DNA of 64,000 nucleotides from Isoptericola luteus (GTDB taxonomy: Bacteria; Actinomycetota; Actinomycetes; Actinomycetales; Cellulomonadaceae). Location: positions 16,491 to 80,490 of the forward strand of contig NZ_JAIXCQ010000016.1 in the NCBI RefSeq assembly GCF_020297055.1, read 5' to 3'. The notes below the pieces were generated by a model, which was given only the letters and a program-made list of their open reading frames with translations, searched no databases and was not told the DNA's origin. A program made the position numbers and the translations under genes. This document shows positions 1 to 10,662 of the stretch, piece by piece; within the stretch, counting starts at the first letter, position 1, and the number at the start of each line of letters is the position of its first letter.

Positions 1-1056
1 CAGGTGCATGACGTTCGGCAGGTGGAGCACGAACGGCGCGTCGGGCACGTTCATGGAGCTGCAGAACGGCTCGAGCGCCCGCGCGACGGAGCGCACCGCG
101 TACTCGTGCTCCTCCAGGTCCTTCGAGGAGCGGGCGAGCTGGGCGGCGTGCAGGAGGGCGTCGTCGTCGGACATGCCCTGCTCGCGGCGGATGGTGCCGG
201 CGAGCACCCGGGAGGTGACCAGGCCCTTCTCGCTGCGCACGAGCAGCTCCGGGGTGGCGCCCACCATGCCGGCCACGGAGAACGTCCAGCACGCCTGGTA
301 GCGGTCGGCAAGGCGGCGCAGCAGCCAGCGCGGGTCGACGGGGTGCTCGGTGCGCGCCACGACGTCACGGGCGAGCACGACCTTCTCCAGCTCGCCCGCA
401 TGGATGCGGGCGACGCCCTCGCGCACCACGGCGGGCCAGTCCGCGGCGGCCACGGCCCCGTCGGCGAAGTCGACGCGGCCGGGGGACGCGACGGGCGTCA
501 CGGTCTCGCGCCGCAGGGCGTCGGTGCCCGGGGCCGAGTCGAGGGAGCCGGCCGCGCAGATCGTCGTCATCCAGGTGACGTCGCCGCGCCGTCCGACGAC
601 GACGCGCGGCACGACGAGCGAGCCGTCGGGGCGGGAGGCGCCGTCGTCGCCGTACTGGTCGTCGAGCTGGCCCGCGTCGTCGAACGCGAACGTCCCGAAC
701 GCCACCGGTCCCGTGCCGGGCAGCCGGACGTCGTCGCGCACGACGGCGCGCCGCAGGGTCGCCTGCCAGGCGTCCTCCGCGTCGGCGAACCGACCGGGCC
801 CGAAGGTGTCGAAGCGCAGCGTCTCGCCCCAGCCCACGATCCCGTCCCCGCGCCGCACCCAGCTCAGCGGGTGCGCGCCGGGCAGCAGGTCGACGAGGGC
901 CGTGAGGCCGCCCGCCAGGTCGTCGATCCGGGTGGTGCGGACCACGAGCGGGAGCGGCTCGGGGCGGTTCGCCCGCGTGCTGCCGGTCGGGACGTCGGGG
1001 GTGCCGGCCGGGTCGCCAGGGGTGGGGCGGGGCGCGGGCAGAGGCGTGGCGGACAT
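1..1056 (-). CDS. menF: Isochorismate synthase (partial, 3' end outside window)
   Basis: This enzyme converts chorismate to isochorismate, the first committed step of menaquinone synthesis; an iron-siderophore branch is the alternative use. The 352 residues visible start at the ATG at 1056 and run off the window edge, so roughly the last 80-120 residues are missing. Chorismate-binding features are present: GELEKVVLAR (221-230), ATPELLVR (about 267-274), LAGTIRR (285-291) and SSKDLEEHEY (310-319). The N-terminal 35 residues are Pro/Ala-rich and probably disordered. The gene is divergent from the geranylgeranyl reductase-nuo operon and shares its 172-base intergene, which fits co-ordinated quinone and complex I supply. 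MenF is preferred over EntC/DhbC because of this respiratory context, but sequence alone does not separate them. Confidence 0.88.
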   Translation of the reverse strand, partial: MSATPLPAPRPTPGDPAGTPDVPTGSTRANRPEPLPLVVRTTRIDDLAGGLTALVDLLPGAHPLSWVRRGDGIVGWGETLRFDTFGPGRFADAEDAWQATLRRAVVRDDVRLPGTGPVAFGTFAFDDAGQLDDQYGDDGASRPDGSLVVPRVVVGRRGDVTWMTTICAAGSLDSAPGTDALRRETVTPVASPGRVDFADGAVAAADWPAVVREGVARIHAGELEKVVLARDVVARTEHPVDPRWLLRRLADRYQACWTFSVAGMVGATPELLVRSEKGLVTSRVLAGTIRREQGMSDDDALLHAAQLARSSKDLEEHEYAVRSVARALEPFCSSMNVPDAPFVLHLPNVMHL

Positions 1057-1103
1057 CGGCTCCAGGGTACGCCGACGGCCTGCTCCCGCCCGTCCTGGCG
1101 GAG

Positions 1104-1119
1104 GGAAGGCAAGCCTTCC
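1104..1119. promoter_or_regulatory. Inverted repeat upstream of menF, iron-box-like
   Basis: Arms GGAAGGC and GCCTTCC form a perfect 7-bp inverted repeat separated by AA. The core AGGCAAGCCT resembles the centre of DtxR/IdeR operators, but the outer positions match the consensus poorly. It lies 48 bases upstream of the menF start and could overlap the menF promoter on the minus strand. The repeat is seen directly; the regulator is a guess. Confidence 0.4.
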
Positions 1120-1143
1120 TACACATCGGCCACCGAACGTGAC

Positions 1144-1149
1144 TAGAGT
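1144..1149 (+). promoter_or_regulatory. Possible -10 element for the GGR-nuo operon
   Basis: TAGAGT fits the actinobacterial TANNNT -10 pattern and lies 79 bases upstream of the chosen GTG start. No convincing -35 is visible at 16-19 bases. If this is the real -10, the CRP-like palindrome would lie just downstream of the transcription start. Confidence 0.3.
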
Positions 1150-1160
1150 GCTCGCGAGAG

Positions 1161-1178
1161 TTGTGATCGGGTTCACAA
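1161..1178. promoter_or_regulatory. CRP/GlxR-type palindromic operator
   Basis: TTGTGATCGGGTTCACAA is a perfect palindrome with six-base arms and a six-base spacer. It matches the TGTGA-N6-TCACA consensus of CRP/FNR-family regulators (GlxR, Cmr or CRP in actinobacteria). It sits between divergent menF and the GGR-nuo operon, so one bound regulator could affect both. Whether it activates or represses depends on the unmapped transcription starts. Confidence 0.7.
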
Positions 1179-1228
1179 GTCGACCCCGGCACCGTCGCCG
1201 GGGCGCTCGAGGGAGCGGAGGTGTGCAC

Positions 1229-2554
1229 GTGCGAGCAGGCCGTGATGACGACGCAGACGTCATCGTGGTGGGCGCCGGCCCGGCCGGGACGTCCACCGCG
1301 CACTGGTGCGCCAGCGCGGGCCTCGACGTGCTCCTGCTCGAGAAGGCGTCCTTCCCCCGCGACAAGGTCTGCGGGGACGGGCTCACGCCCCGCGCCGTCG
1401 GCGAGCTGGCCCGCATGGGCGTCGCCACGCAGGAAGAGGACGGCTGGATCCGCAACGAGGGCCTGCGCGTCGTCGCGGGCGGCCGCTCCTGGGAGCTGGC
1501 CTGGCCGGACATCGTGAGCTACCCCGGGTACGGCATGGCTCGTTCCCGCATGACGCTCGACCACCGTCTGGCGCAGCACGCCCAGGCCAGCGGCGCCAAG
1601 CTGCTCGAACGCACCAAGGTGACCGCTCCGCTGCTGGACGAGCGCACGGGCAGGGTCGTGGGCGTCGAGGCCCAGCCGCTCGACGCACGCGGCCGGGCCG
1701 ACGGTGTCACCACCACCTACCGCGCACCCGTCGTCGTCGCGGCGGACGGCGTCTCCTCCCGGTTCGCGACGGCGCTCGGCATCACGCGCCGCGACGACCG
1801 CCCGCTGGGCACCGCGGTCCGCACGTACTTCCGCACGCAGACCGCGGCGGGGACGACGACGCGGCACGAGGACCCGTGGATGGAGTCCCACCTCGAGCTG
1901 TGGGACGGTGCCCCGGGGGCCTCCAACCTGCTGCCCGGCTACGGCTGGATCTTCGCCCTCGGCGACGGCACCACCAACGTGGGCCTGGGCGCCGTGAGCT
2001 CCACACCGGCGAAGCAGTCCGCGGCCGGCAACGACTACCGTGCGCTGCTCGAGACGTGGGTGCGCAACACCCCCGACGAGTGGGGCTTCCGCCCGGAGAA
2101 CCAGGTCGGGCCGATCCGGGGCGCCGCACTGCCGATGGGGTTCAACCGCGGACCGCTGTACCGCGACGGCGCGCTGCTCGTCGGCGACGCCGCCGGCATG
2201 GTCAGCCCCTTCAACGGCGAGGGCATCGCCTACGGCCTGCAGGCCGGCCGGGTCGCGGCCGACGCGATCGCCCAGGCGCGCACCCGCGCCAGCGACGACG
2301 CCCGCGAGGCGACCCTGACGACGTACGCGGACCGGATGCGGGCCGACCTGGGCGGGTACTACACGCTCGGGCGCTGGTTCGTGCAGCTGATCGAGCACCC
2401 GCAGATCATGCGCGCGTGCGTGAAGTACGGGCTGCCGCGGCCGGTGGTCATGCGGTTCGTGCTCAAGCTGCTGTCGGACTGCTACGAGCCGCGCGGCGGT
2501 GACTGGGTGGACCGGGTCATCGCGGGGCTCACCAGGGTGGTCCCGGCGGCATGA
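1229..2554 (+). CDS. Geranylgeranyl reductase family FAD protein (menaquinone reductase-like)
   Basis: This is a flavoprotein of 441 residues. The Rossmann motif GAGPAG is at residues 15-20. The geranylgeranyl-reductase signature KVCGDGL lies near residue 46 and a second FAD motif, VGDAAGMVSPFNGEGI, near 316. Family members saturate isoprenoid double bonds; the actinobacterial MenJ type reduces the menaquinone side chain. The position between menF and nuoA supports that role, but chlorophyll or archaeal-lipid type reductases look alike. GTG at 1229 was chosen because GGAGG ends seven bases upstream; GTG at 1223 is the alternative. It is probably the first gene of the nuo transcript, with 55 bases to nuoA. 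Confidence 0.82.
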   Translation: MRAGRDDDADVIVVGAGPAGTSTAHWCASAGLDVLLLEKASFPRDKVCGDGLTPRAVGELARMGVATQEEDGWIRNEGLRVVAGGRSWELAWPDIVSYPGYGMARSRMTLDHRLAQHAQASGAKLLERTKVTAPLLDERTGRVVGVEAQPLDARGRADGVTTTYRAPVVVAADGVSSRFATALGITRRDDRPLGTAVRTYFRTQTAAGTTTRHEDPWMESHLELWDGAPGASNLLPGYGWIFALGDGTTNVGLGAVSSTPAKQSAAGNDYRALLETWVRNTPDEWGFRPENQVGPIRGAALPMGFNRGPLYRDGALLVGDAAGMVSPFNGEGIAYGLQAGRVAADAIAQARTRASDDAREATLTTYADRMRADLGGYYTLGRWFVQLIEHPQIMRACVKYGLPRPVVMRFVLKLLSDCYEPRGGDWVDRVIAGLTRVVPAA

Positions 2555-2609
2555 GTCACGACGAGCACAAGGAAGTGGTCGGAATGCGAGCGCAGGGCAG
2601 GGAGAGGCG

Positions 2610-2972
2610 ATGACCAATCCGTACGTCCCGGTACTGATCCTCATGGGGGTGGCCGCCGTGCTCGCCCTCGGGGGCGTCGCGGCGAGCGCCGTCATCGGCC
2701 CTCGGCGGTACAACCGCGCCAAGCTCGACGCCTACGAGTGCGGCATCGAGCCCACGCCCCTCGCCGACGGCGGCGGGCGGCTGCCCATCAAGTACTACCT
2801 GGTGGCGATGACGTTCATCGTGTTCGACATCGAGGTGGTGTTCCTCTACCCGTGGGCGGTGGACTTCGCCGTCCTGGCCGGCTTCGGGCTCGTCGCGATG
2901 CTGGCGTTCCTGGCGCTGATCACGGTGCCGTTCGTCTACGAGTGGAGGCGCGGCGGCTTCGACTGGGTCTGA
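2610..2972 (+). CDS. nuoA: NADH-quinone oxidoreductase subunit A
   Basis: This small membrane subunit of complex I has 120 residues and three predicted transmembrane helices (about 7-29, 63-85 and 92-112). The conserved loop contains YECGIEP and the following KYYLVAMTFIVFDIEVVFLY block, both diagnostic of NuoA/ND3. The ATG is preceded by GGAGAGG at a good distance. It opens the nuo cluster; an 85-base gap to nuoB holds a hairpin, which is unusual in an otherwise overlapping operon. Confidence 0.97.
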   Translation: MTNPYVPVLILMGVAAVLALGGVAASAVIGPRRYNRAKLDAYECGIEPTPLADGGGRLPIKYYLVAMTFIVFDIEVVFLYPWAVDFAVLAGFGLVAMLAFLALITVPFVYEWRRGGFDWV

Positions 2973-2980
2973 CGACCCGC

Positions 2981-2998
2981 CCCCGGGCTCCCCCGGGG
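2981..2998 (+). other. Hairpin between nuoA and nuoB
   Basis: Arms CCCCGGG and CCCGGGG pair perfectly around a CTCC loop, followed by a weaker hairpin (CGGCA/TGCCG, 3007-3020). There is no U-tract, so full termination is unlikely. It may mark an mRNA processing or attenuation point that changes nuoA dosage relative to nuoB-N. Structure is seen; function is inferred. Confidence 0.45.
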
Positions 2999-3057
2999 AA
3001 CGCACGGCAACGGTGCCGCACGAACGGCGGCGCATCTCTTGACGAGGGGTTGGGCAC

Positions 3058-3609
3058 ATGGGGCTGGAAGAGGCGCCGTCGGGCTTCCTGCTGACGACGA
3101 TCGAGGACCTGGCGGGCTACCTGCGCAAGGCGTCGGTGTGGCCGGTGACGTTCGGGCTGGCGTGCTGCGCCATCGAGATGATGGCGGCCGGCGCGTCCCG
3201 CTTCGACCTGTCGCGGTTCGGCATGGAGGTGTTCCGCGCGTCGCCCCGGCAGGCCGACCTCATGATCGTGGCCGGCCGGGTCAGCCAGAAGATGGCCCCG
3301 GTCGTGCGCCAGGTCTACGACCAGATGAGCGAGCCCAAGTGGGTGCTCTCGATGGGCGTGTGCGCCTCCAGCGGCGGCATGTTCAACAACTACGCGATCG
3401 TGCAGGGCGTCGACCACATCCTCCCCGTGGACATCTACCTGCCCGGCTGCCCGCCGCGGCCGGAGATGCTCATCAACGCGATCCTGGCCCTGCACCAGCA
3501 GATCCAGGACGCGCCGCTGGGTGTGAACCGCCGCGAGGCGGCGGCCGCCGCCGAGGCCGCGGCGCTGGAGGCGACGCCGACGTTCGAGCTCAAGGGGCTG
3601 CTGCGATGA
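3058..3609 (+). CDS. nuoB: NADH-quinone oxidoreductase subunit B
   Basis: This peripheral subunit carries cluster N2, the last iron-sulfur centre before quinone. In its 183 residues the ligands are visible in [10 protein letters not shown] (paired Cys), [10 protein letters not shown] and [12 protein letters not shown]. The C-terminal 25 residues are Ala/Glu-rich. A GAGGGG lies about ten bases before the ATG. The stop codon overlaps the nuoC start (ATGA), indicating translational coupling. Confidence 0.97.
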   Translation: MGLEEAPSGFLLTTIEDLAGYLRKASVWPVTFGLACCAIEMMAAGASRFDLSRFGMEVFRASPRQADLMIVAGRVSQKMAPVVRQVYDQMSEPKWVLSMGVCASSGGMFNNYAIVQGVDHILPVDIYLPGCPPRPEMLINAILALHQQIQDAPLGVNRREAAAAAEAAALEATPTFELKGLLR

Positions 3610-4424
3610 CGGACAAGGACGAGCGCGCCGCCACGTCGGGCGCCTCGGGCTCGCCGGCCGCGGTGACGTCGCCGGGCACCGTGGCGGCACCGGGGACGGT
3701 GCCTGAGGCGACCTCGCCCGTCGAGGGCGCCGCCGCGGCCCCCGAGGTGGTCGGGGTCCGGCGCGGGATGTTCGGACCCGAGGGCTCCGGCGACACGTCG
3801 GGGTACGGCGGGCTCGTGCGGCCGGTCGTCATGGCCGGTGCGGCGACCCGCCCCTACGGCGGGTGGTTCGACGAGGCCGTGGACGTCCTGGCCGAGGTGC
3901 TGGGCGAGGCGGGCGTGACGTTCGACGACGCCGTGGAGCGCGTCGTCGTCAGCCCGCAGACCGACCCCCCGAGCGAGCACGCCGAGCTGACCCTGTTCGT
4001 GGCGCGGGCGCACCTGGTCGCGGTGTGCCGCGCGCTGCGCGACGACCAGGACCTCCGGTTCGAGCTGAGCCTCGGCGTCTCCGGCGTGCACTACCCGGAG
4101 GACGTCGGCCGCGAGCTGCACGCCGTCTACCACCTGACGTCGGTGACCCACGGGCGGCGGGTTCGCGTGGAGGTCGCGTGCCCCGACGCGGACCCGCACG
4201 TCCCGTCCACGACGTCGGTGTACCCCACCAACGACTGGCACGAGCGCGAGACCTGGGACTTCTTCGGCATCGTCTTCGACGGCCACCCCGGCCTGGCGCG
4301 CATCGAGATGCCGGATGACTGGCCGGGCCACCCGCAGCGCAAGGACTACCCGCTCGGAGGCATCCCCGTGGAGTACAAGGGCGCCACGGTGCCGCCGCCG
4401 GACACGAGGAGGCAGTACTCGTGA
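3606..4424 (+). CDS. nuoC: NADH-quinone oxidoreductase subunit C
   Basis: This 30-kDa-type subunit joins NuoD in the quinone-binding connecting module. The protein has 272 residues. The signature [20 protein letters not shown] is near residues 209-228, and the family's conserved RKDYPLGG is at the C-terminus. The first 40-45 residues are a low-complexity Ala/Ser/Thr/Pro/Glu extension; the conserved part begins around [10 protein letters not shown]. The ATG overlaps the nuoB stop and the end overlaps nuoD by four bases. Confidence 0.96.
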   Translation: MTDKDERAATSGASGSPAAVTSPGTVAAPGTVPEATSPVEGAAAAPEVVGVRRGMFGPEGSGDTSGYGGLVRPVVMAGAATRPYGGWFDEAVDVLAEVLGEAGVTFDDAVERVVVSPQTDPPSEHAELTLFVARAHLVAVCRALRDDQDLRFELSLGVSGVHYPEDVGRELHAVYHLTSVTHGRRVRVEVACPDADPHVPSTTSVYPTNDWHERETWDFFGIVFDGHPGLARIEMPDDWPGHPQRKDYPLGGIPVEYKGATVPPPDTRRQYS

Positions 4425-5764
4425 CCACTGGAACCTTCCACTCCACGAAGCCGGCGACGGACGACTTCGACCCGGGCGTCCCCGGGTTCGAGGCCTCCGG
4501 CGGCGACTGGGACGAGATCGCTCGCGAGGCCATCGGCGAGGAGCGCATCGTCGTCAACATGGGCCCGCAGCACCCGTCCACCCACGGCGTGCTCCGTCTC
4601 ATGCTCGAGATCGACGGCGAGCGCGTCACCGAGGCACGATGCGGCATCGGCTACCTGCACACCGGCATCGAGAAGAACATGGAGTTCCGCACCTGGACGC
4701 AGGGCACCACGTTCTGCACCCGGATGGACTACCTGGCCCCGTTCTTCCAGGAGACGGCGTTCTGCCTGGCCACGGAGAAGCTGCTGGGTGTCACGGACGA
4801 GGTGCCCGAGCGGGCGTCGGTCATCCGCGTCCTCATGATGGAGCTCAACCGGATCGCCTCCCACCTGGTGTGTCTGGGCACGGGCGGCAACGAGATGGGC
4901 GCGACCACGATCATGACCATCGGGTTCACCGCCCGCGAGGAGATCCTGCGGCTGTTCGAGGCCGCCACCGGGCTGCGGATGAACCACGCGTACGTGCGCC
5001 CGGGCGGCGTCGCGCAGGACACCCCCGAGGGCTTCGAGGACCAGGTCCGTGACGCCCTGCCGAAGATCCGCCACTACCTCGGCCAGCTCGGCGACCTCAT
5101 GCTCGCCAACCCGATCTTCAAGGGCCGCCTCGTCGACGTCGGCGTGCTGAACCTCACCGGGTGCATGGCGCTCGGCGTCACCGGCCCGGTGCTCCGCTCC
5201 GCGGGCCTGCCGTACGACGTGCGCAAGGCGTTCCCCTACAGCGGCTACGAGACGTACGACTTCGACGTCCCGACCTCCACGGACGCCGACTGCTTCGCCC
5301 GCGTCGTGCTGCGGATCGAGGAGTGCTACCAGTCGCTGCGGATCGTGGAGCAGTGCCTCACCAGGCTGCGCGACACCACCGGCGCGCCGGTCATGGTGGC
5401 GGACAAGAAGATCGCCTGGCCCGCCCAGCTCGCCGTCGGCGACGACGGGCAGGGCAACTCCCTGGACCACATCCGCCACATCATGGGCAACTCGATGGAG
5501 GCGCTCATCCACCACTTCAAGCTGGTGACGGAGGGCTTCCGGGTGCCTGCCGGGCAGACGTGGCAGACCGTCGAGCACCCGCGCGGCGAGCTCGGCGTGC
5601 ACGCCGTCTCCGACGGTGGGACCAAGCCGTACCGGGCGCACTTCCGCGACCCGTCGTTCAACAACCTCCAGGCCGTGTCGGTCATGTGCGAGGGCGGCCA
5701 GGTGGCCGACGTCGTGGTGGCGGTCGCGTCCCTGGACCCGGTGCTGGGAGGGGTGGACCGATGA
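4421..5764 (+). CDS. nuoD: NADH-quinone oxidoreductase subunit D
   Basis: This 49-kDa-type subunit of 447 residues forms the quinone cavity with NuoB and is related to the large subunit of NiFe hydrogenase. Diagnostic stretches are [37 protein letters not shown] and the C-terminal [15 protein letters not shown]. The GTG start overlaps the nuoC stop (GTGA). The first 40 residues are a variable, acidic leader. Confidence 0.97.
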   Translation: MTTGTFHSTKPATDDFDPGVPGFEASGGDWDEIAREAIGEERIVVNMGPQHPSTHGVLRLMLEIDGERVTEARCGIGYLHTGIEKNMEFRTWTQGTTFCTRMDYLAPFFQETAFCLATEKLLGVTDEVPERASVIRVLMMELNRIASHLVCLGTGGNEMGATTIMTIGFTAREEILRLFEAATGLRMNHAYVRPGGVAQDTPEGFEDQVRDALPKIRHYLGQLGDLMLANPIFKGRLVDVGVLNLTGCMALGVTGPVLRSAGLPYDVRKAFPYSGYETYDFDVPTSTDADCFARVVLRIEECYQSLRIVEQCLTRLRDTTGAPVMVADKKIAWPAQLAVGDDGQGNSLDHIRHIMGNSMEALIHHFKLVTEGFRVPAGQTWQTVEHPRGELGVHAVSDGGTKPYRAHFRDPSFNNLQAVSVMCEGGQVADVVVAVASLDPVLGGVDR

Positions 5765-6657
5765 CTGCCGAGCCCGCGAGCGCACGCTCCGCCACGAGGT
5801 ACGACGCCGAGGTGCTGGCGTCGCTCGAGGCCGACGCGGCGCAGATCAGGTCCCGCTACCCGGACCCGAGGTCGGGCCTGCTGCCCATGCTCCACCTGGT
5901 GCAGTCGGTCGACGGGTACGTCAGCCGCGACGGGATCCTCTTCTGCGCCGAGCAGCTCGAGCTGACCCCGGCCGAGGTGAGCGCCGTCGCCACGTTCTAC
6001 ACCCAGTACAAGCGGCACCCCAACGGCACCTACACCGTGGGAGTGTGCACCAACACGCTGTGCGCGGTCATGGGCGGCGACGCCATCTTCGACGAGCTCA
6101 GCGACCACCTCGGCGTCGGGCACGACGAGACCACCGAGGACGGCGCCATCACCCTCGAGCGCGTCGAGTGCAACGCGGCCTGCGACTTCGCGCCGGTCGT
6201 GATGGTCAACTGGGAGTTCTTCGACAACCAGACCCCGGAGACGGCGACCGACCTCACGGACCGGCTGCGCGCCGGCGAGGACGTCGCACCCACCCGCGGC
6301 GCGGCGAAGGTGTGCTCGTTCAAGCACGTGAGCCGCGTGCTCGCGGGGTTCGACGACGGTCGCGCGGGCGAGGGTGTGGGGGCGGGGGAGCCGTCGCTCG
6401 CTGGTCTGCGCCTGGCCCGGGCCGCCGAAGCGGTGGACTCGGGTCCCGAGGGCGCGGGGGACTCCGGCCCGCGCCAGGACGACGGGCCGACGACGTCGGC
6501 CGGCCAGGACGGGGCGGCAGAGGTCGCACCCGAGACCGGCGGGGAGCAGTCGAGCGCCGAGCGGGAGCCCGTGGCGCCGGAGGACGACGAGCCGGGGCGC
6601 TCGCCGTCGAGCGGGGCCGTGAACCCCGAGCCGGAGAAGGAGGGTCAGGATGACTGA
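5761..6657 (+). CDS. nuoE: NADH-quinone oxidoreductase subunit E, long C-terminal extension
   Basis: This 24-kDa-type subunit carries [2Fe-2S] cluster N1a in the NADH-oxidising module. It has 298 residues. The core (about 15-205) has thioredoxin-like fold ligands CTNTLC and [10 protein letters not shown]. Residues from about 205 on are a low-complexity tail rich in Gly, Glu, Ala, Pro and Asp with no ligand residues, making the protein longer than typical NuoE (about 160-240). The ATG overlaps the nuoD stop; the end overlaps nuoF by eight bases. Confidence 0.95.
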   Translation: MTAEPASARSATRYDAEVLASLEADAAQIRSRYPDPRSGLLPMLHLVQSVDGYVSRDGILFCAEQLELTPAEVSAVATFYTQYKRHPNGTYTVGVCTNTLCAVMGGDAIFDELSDHLGVGHDETTEDGAITLERVECNAACDFAPVVMVNWEFFDNQTPETATDLTDRLRAGEDVAPTRGAAKVCSFKHVSRVLAGFDDGRAGEGVGAGEPSLAGLRLARAAEAVDSGPEGAGDSGPRQDDGPTTSAGQDGAAEVAPETGGEQSSAEREPVAPEDDEPGRSPSSGAVNPEPEKEGQDD

Positions 6658-7990
6658 GCTCTTGCCCGTGCTCACCGACACGTGGGACGCGGAACGGTCC
6701 TGGACGCTCGGGGCGTACGAGGCCGCGGGCGGGTACGAGGGGCTGCGGACGTCCCTCGGGATGGACCCGGCCGACATCGTCGCCGCCGTCAAGGCCTCCG
6801 GGCTGCGGGGGCGCGGCGGTGCCGGGTTCCCCACGGGGATGAAGTGGGGCTTCCTGCCCCCGCCGGACGGCGGCCCGCGCTATCTCGTCGTCAACGCGGA
6901 CGAGTCGGAGCCGGGGACCTGCAAGGACATCCCGCTGATGCTCGCCAGCCCGCAGCACCTGATCGAGGGCGTGGTGATCACCAGCTACGCCATCGGCTGC
7001 CACCACGCGTTCATCTACGTGCGCGGCGAGGTCGTGCACGTGTACCGCCGGCTCCTGGCCGCCGTGCAGGAGGCCTACGACGCCGGGTACCTGGGCAAGG
7101 ACATCCAGGGCTCGGGATTCGACCTCGACGTCACGGTGCACGCCGGCGCCGGCGCCTACATCTGCGGCGAGGAGACGGCGCTGCTCGACTCGCTCGAGGG
7201 CAAGCGCGGCCAGCCGCGCCTCAAGCCGCCGTTCCCCGCCGTCGCCGGCCTGTACGCGCGGCCGACGGTCGTGAACAACGTCGAGTCCATCGCGTCGGTG
7301 CCGGGCATCATGAAGCACGGCGTCGACTGGTTCGCCTCGATGGGCACCGAGAAGTCGCAGGGCCACGGCCTCTTCTCGCTGTCCGGCCACGTCACCCGGC
7401 CCGGGCAGTACGAGGCGCCGCTCGGCATCACGCTGCGCGAGCTGCTCGACCAGGCGGGCGGCGTGCGCGCGGGGCACGAGCTGAAGTTCTGGACCCCGGG
7501 CGGGTCGTCGACGCCCCTGTTCACGGCGGACCACCTCGACACCCCGCTGGACTACGAGTCCGTCGGTGCCGCCGGGTCGATGCTCGGCACCCGCGCGCTC
7601 CAGATCTTCGACGAGACCACGTGCGTCGTGCGGGCGGTGAGCCGGTGGACCGACTTCTACGCGCACGAGTCCTGCGGCAAGTGCACCCCCTGCCGCGAGG
7701 GCACCTACTGGCTCAAGCAGGTGCTGCGACGGATCGAGGCCGGCCAGGGCGAGGAGCGGGACATCGACCTGCTGCTCGACCTGTGCGACAACATCCTCGG
7801 CCGCGCGTTCTGCGCCCTCGGCGACGGTGCGACGTCGCCGGTGACGAGCTCGATCCAGCTCTTCCGCGACGAGTACGAGGCGCACCTCGGCGGGCGCGGG
7901 TGCCCGTTCGACCCGAGTGCCAGCGCGCTGTTCGCGTACACACCCAAGCAGCCCCGGACCCCGGCCCTCGCCGGTGTGGGAGGTCACTGA
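6650..7990 (+). CDS. nuoF: NADH-quinone oxidoreductase subunit F (NADH- and FMN-binding)
   Basis: This subunit is where NADH transfers its electrons to FMN. The 446-residue protein has the glycine-rich [18 protein letters not shown] segment, [18 protein letters not shown] for NADH/FMN contacts, and the [4Fe-4S] N3 ligands in [12 protein letters not shown] plus a later Cys in [11 protein letters not shown]. It starts inside the last codons of nuoE and its TGA shares one base with the nuoG ATG, so translation of E, F and G is coupled. Confidence 0.97.
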   Translation: MTELLPVLTDTWDAERSWTLGAYEAAGGYEGLRTSLGMDPADIVAAVKASGLRGRGGAGFPTGMKWGFLPPPDGGPRYLVVNADESEPGTCKDIPLMLASPQHLIEGVVITSYAIGCHHAFIYVRGEVVHVYRRLLAAVQEAYDAGYLGKDIQGSGFDLDVTVHAGAGAYICGEETALLDSLEGKRGQPRLKPPFPAVAGLYARPTVVNNVESIASVPGIMKHGVDWFASMGTEKSQGHGLFSLSGHVTRPGQYEAPLGITLRELLDQAGGVRAGHELKFWTPGGSSTPLFTADHLDTPLDYESVGAAGSMLGTRALQIFDETTCVVRAVSRWTDFYAHESCGKCTPCREGTYWLKQVLRRIEAGQGEERDIDLLLDLCDNILGRAFCALGDGATSPVTSSIQLFRDEYEAHLGGRGCPFDPSASALFAYTPKQPRTPALAGVGGH

Positions 7991-10662
7991 TGACGGCGAC
8001 CACGGACACGTCGGCCACGGGCGGCCCGGTCGACAAGCCCGTCGAGACGGTCACGCTCACCATCGACGAGCTCGAGGTCACCGTGCCCAAGGGCACGCTG
8101 ATCATCCGCGCCGCGGAACAGGTCGGGATCGAGATCCCACGGTTCTGCGACCACCCGCTGCTCGAGCCCGCGGGCGCGTGCCGGCAGTGCCTCGTCGAGG
8201 TCGCGATGCCGGACCGCGAGGGCAACGTGCGGGCGATGCCCAAGCCGCAGGCCTCGTGCACGATGACGGTCACGCCCGGCATGGTGGTCAAGACCCAGCG
8301 CACGTCGCCCGTGGCGGACAAGGCGCAGCACGGGGTCATGGAGCTGCTGCTCATGAACCACCCGCTCGACTGCCCGGTGTGCGACAAGGGCGGTGAGTGC
8401 CCGCTGCAGAACCAGGCGATGAGCAACGGCCGCCCGGACACGCGGTTCGAGGACGTCAAGCGCACGTTCCCCAAGCCCATCGCGGTGTCGACCCAGATCC
8501 TGCTCGACCGCGAGCGCTGCGTGCTGTGCCAGCGCTGCACGCGGTTCAGCGAGGAGATCGCGGGCGACGCGTTCATCGCCCTGCAGGAGCGCGGGTCGCA
8601 CCAGCAGATCGGGCGGTTCGACGAGTCGGTGCTGGACTTCGCGCCGCCGACGTCCCAGGGCGCCGCCGCGGAGGCGACCGTCGGCGGGGCGCTGCCCGAC
8701 ACGTCGGGGCAGCCGTTCGCGTCGTACTACTCGGGGAACACGGTGCAGATCTGCCCGGTCGGGGCGCTCACCGGTGCGGCGTACCGCTTCCGGTCCCGCC
8801 CGTTCGACCTGGTGTCGACGCCGGCCGTCTCCGAGCACGACTCGTGCGGCTCGGCGATCCGCGTCGACCACCGTCGGGGCGTGGTGCTGCGACGGCTGTC
8901 GGGCGACGACCCGGTGGTGAACGAGGAGTGGATCACCGACAAGGACCGCTTCGCGTTCACCTGGCAGTCCGCGCCCGACCGGCTGACGACGCCGCTGGTC
9001 CGCGACCGGACGCTGGACGAGGAGGGCCAGGTCGTGCACCGCGGCGAGCTGCGGCCCGCCTCGTGGGCGGAGGCTCTCGAGCTCGCGGCCGAAGGGCTCG
9101 CCGAGGCGCGGGCCGCGGGCGGTGTCGGGGTGCTGCCCGGCGGGCGTCTCACCGTCGAGGACGCGTTCGCGTGGTCGCGGTTCGCCCGGACGGTGCTGCA
9201 CACGCACGACGTCGACCAGCGCGCCCGGGTGCACTCCGGCGAGGAGGCAGCCTTCCTCGCCCACGCCGTCGCGGGTACGGGGATGGGCGTGACGTTCACC
9301 GACCTCGAGCAGGCGCCGGCCGTGCTGCTCGCGGGCCTCGAGGCCGAGGAGGAGGCCGGGGTCACCTACCTGCGGCTCCGCAAGGCGGTGCGCGCGCACG
9401 GGCTGCGGGTGTTCTCCGTGGCGCCGTTCGCCAGCCGAGGCCTGGCCCGGCTGGACGGCACGCTGCTGCCGGCCGCACCGGGCACCGAGGCCGAGTGGCT
9501 CGGCACGCTCGCCACGCAGGCCGGCGGCGGGCTCGTCCCCGCGGCCGCGGACGCCGAGATGCTCGGTACCGTGGCCGGCGCGCTGGCGGAGCCGGGCGCT
9601 GTCGTCCTCGTGGGTGAGCGGCTCGCGTCCTCGCCGGGCGCGTACTCCGCCGCCGTGCGGCTCGCGGCGGCGACCGGCGCACGGCTCGCGTGGATCCCGC
9701 GCCGCGCCGGAGAGCGCGGCGGCGTGGAGGCCGGCCTGCTCCCGGGCCTGCTGCCCGGTGGTCGTCCGGTCACCGACGCCGCGGCACGCCGCGAGGTCGC
9801 CGCGGCCTGGGGCATGGACGCCGAGGCGCTGGGCGCCGAGGCGGGCCGCGACGCCGGGGAGATCCTCGACGCCCTGTCCGTGGGCCAGCTCGCGGGGGCA
9901 CTGGTCGGCGGCCTGGAGCTCGCCGACCTGCCCGACCCCGTGCACGCGCGCCGCGCCCTCGGCGCGGCTCGGTTCGTCGTCTCCCTCGAGGTGCGGCGCA
10001 CCGCCGCGACCGAGCTCGCGGACGTCGTCCTGCCCGTCGCGCCGCCCGTCGAGCGCGCCGGGTCGTACTGGAACTGGGAGGGACGCGTGCGTGCGTTCGG
10101 GCAGGCGCTCGAGTCCGCCGCGCTGCCCGACCACCGGGTGCTCGACGCGCTCGCCGCGCAGGCCGGGGTGGACCTCGGTGCCGCGACGCCGCTCGCGGCG
10201 CACCAGGCGATCGGCGCCCTGCCCGCGTTCCGTGGGCCGCGCGCCGCGGAGCCGGACGGCGACAGGCACGAGCCACCGTCGGTCCCCGTGGGCTCGGCGG
10301 TGCTCGCGAGCTGGCACCTGCAGCTCGACGACGGCGCCCTGCAGGACGGCGAACAGTTCCTCGCCGGCACCGCGAAGCGTCCCGTGGCCCGCATGTCCGC
10401 GGCCACCGCGGCGAGCGTCGACGTGTACGACGGCGACCACGTCGCCGTGTCGACGGAGCGCGGCACGATCACGGTGCCGGTGGCGATCACCGAGATGGTC
10501 GACCACGTGGTGTGGCTGCCGCTGGCGTCGCGCGGGTGCCGGGTGCACGAGGAGCTCGGCGCGGTGCCCGGCGACCTGGTGCGCATCTCCCCGCCGTCGC
10601 CGGTGGGCGCCGCCGGGCCGCTCGGGACCACCGCACGCGACGACGACGGAGGTGTCGCATGA
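7990..10662 (+). CDS. nuoG: NADH-quinone oxidoreductase subunit G
   Basis: This 75-kDa-type subunit is the main electron wire of the peripheral arm. The 890 residues begin with a plant-ferredoxin-like [2Fe-2S] site ([20 protein letters not shown], about 51-70). The [18 protein letters not shown] and [10 protein letters not shown] cysteine groups follow, then QICPVGALT. The second half is a degenerate molybdopterin-oxidoreductase fold rich in Ala and Gly, ending in an aspartate-decarboxylase-like barrel. The start is fixed by the TGATG overlap with nuoF. The last four bases overlap nuoH. Confidence 0.96.
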   Translation: MTATTDTSATGGPVDKPVETVTLTIDELEVTVPKGTLIIRAAEQVGIEIPRFCDHPLLEPAGACRQCLVEVAMPDREGNVRAMPKPQASCTMTVTPGMVVKTQRTSPVADKAQHGVMELLLMNHPLDCPVCDKGGECPLQNQAMSNGRPDTRFEDVKRTFPKPIAVSTQILLDRERCVLCQRCTRFSEEIAGDAFIALQERGSHQQIGRFDESVLDFAPPTSQGAAAEATVGGALPDTSGQPFASYYSGNTVQICPVGALTGAAYRFRSRPFDLVSTPAVSEHDSCGSAIRVDHRRGVVLRRLSGDDPVVNEEWITDKDRFAFTWQSAPDRLTTPLVRDRTLDEEGQVVHRGELRPASWAEALELAAEGLAEARAAGGVGVLPGGRLTVEDAFAWSRFARTVLHTHDVDQRARVHSGEEAAFLAHAVAGTGMGVTFTDLEQAPAVLLAGLEAEEEAGVTYLRLRKAVRAHGLRVFSVAPFASRGLARLDGTLLPAAPGTEAEWLGTLATQAGGGLVPAAADAEMLGTVAGALAEPGAVVLVGERLASSPGAYSAAVRLAAATGARLAWIPRRAGERGGVEAGLLPGLLPGGRPVTDAAARREVAAAWGMDAEALGAEAGRDAGEILDALSVGQLAGALVGGLELADLPDPVHARRALGAARFVVSLEVRRTAATELADVVLPVAPPVERAGSYWNWEGRVRAFGQALESAALPDHRVLDALAAQAGVDLGAATPLAAHQAIGALPAFRGPRAAEPDGDRHEPPSVPVGSAVLASWHLQLDDGALQDGEQFLAGTAKRPVARMSAATAASVDVYDGDHVAVSTERGTITVPVAITEMVDHVVWLPLASRGCRVHEELGAVPGDLVRISPPSPVGAAGPLGTTARDDDGGVA

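Noticed and set aside
365..2722. A very long open frame on the minus strand opposite the GGR and menF region
   Set aside because: Its predicted protein is Arg/Ala/Pro/Gly/His-rich with no fold signature, as expected from the antisense of high-GC codons. The plus-strand GGR reading has clear FAD motifs.
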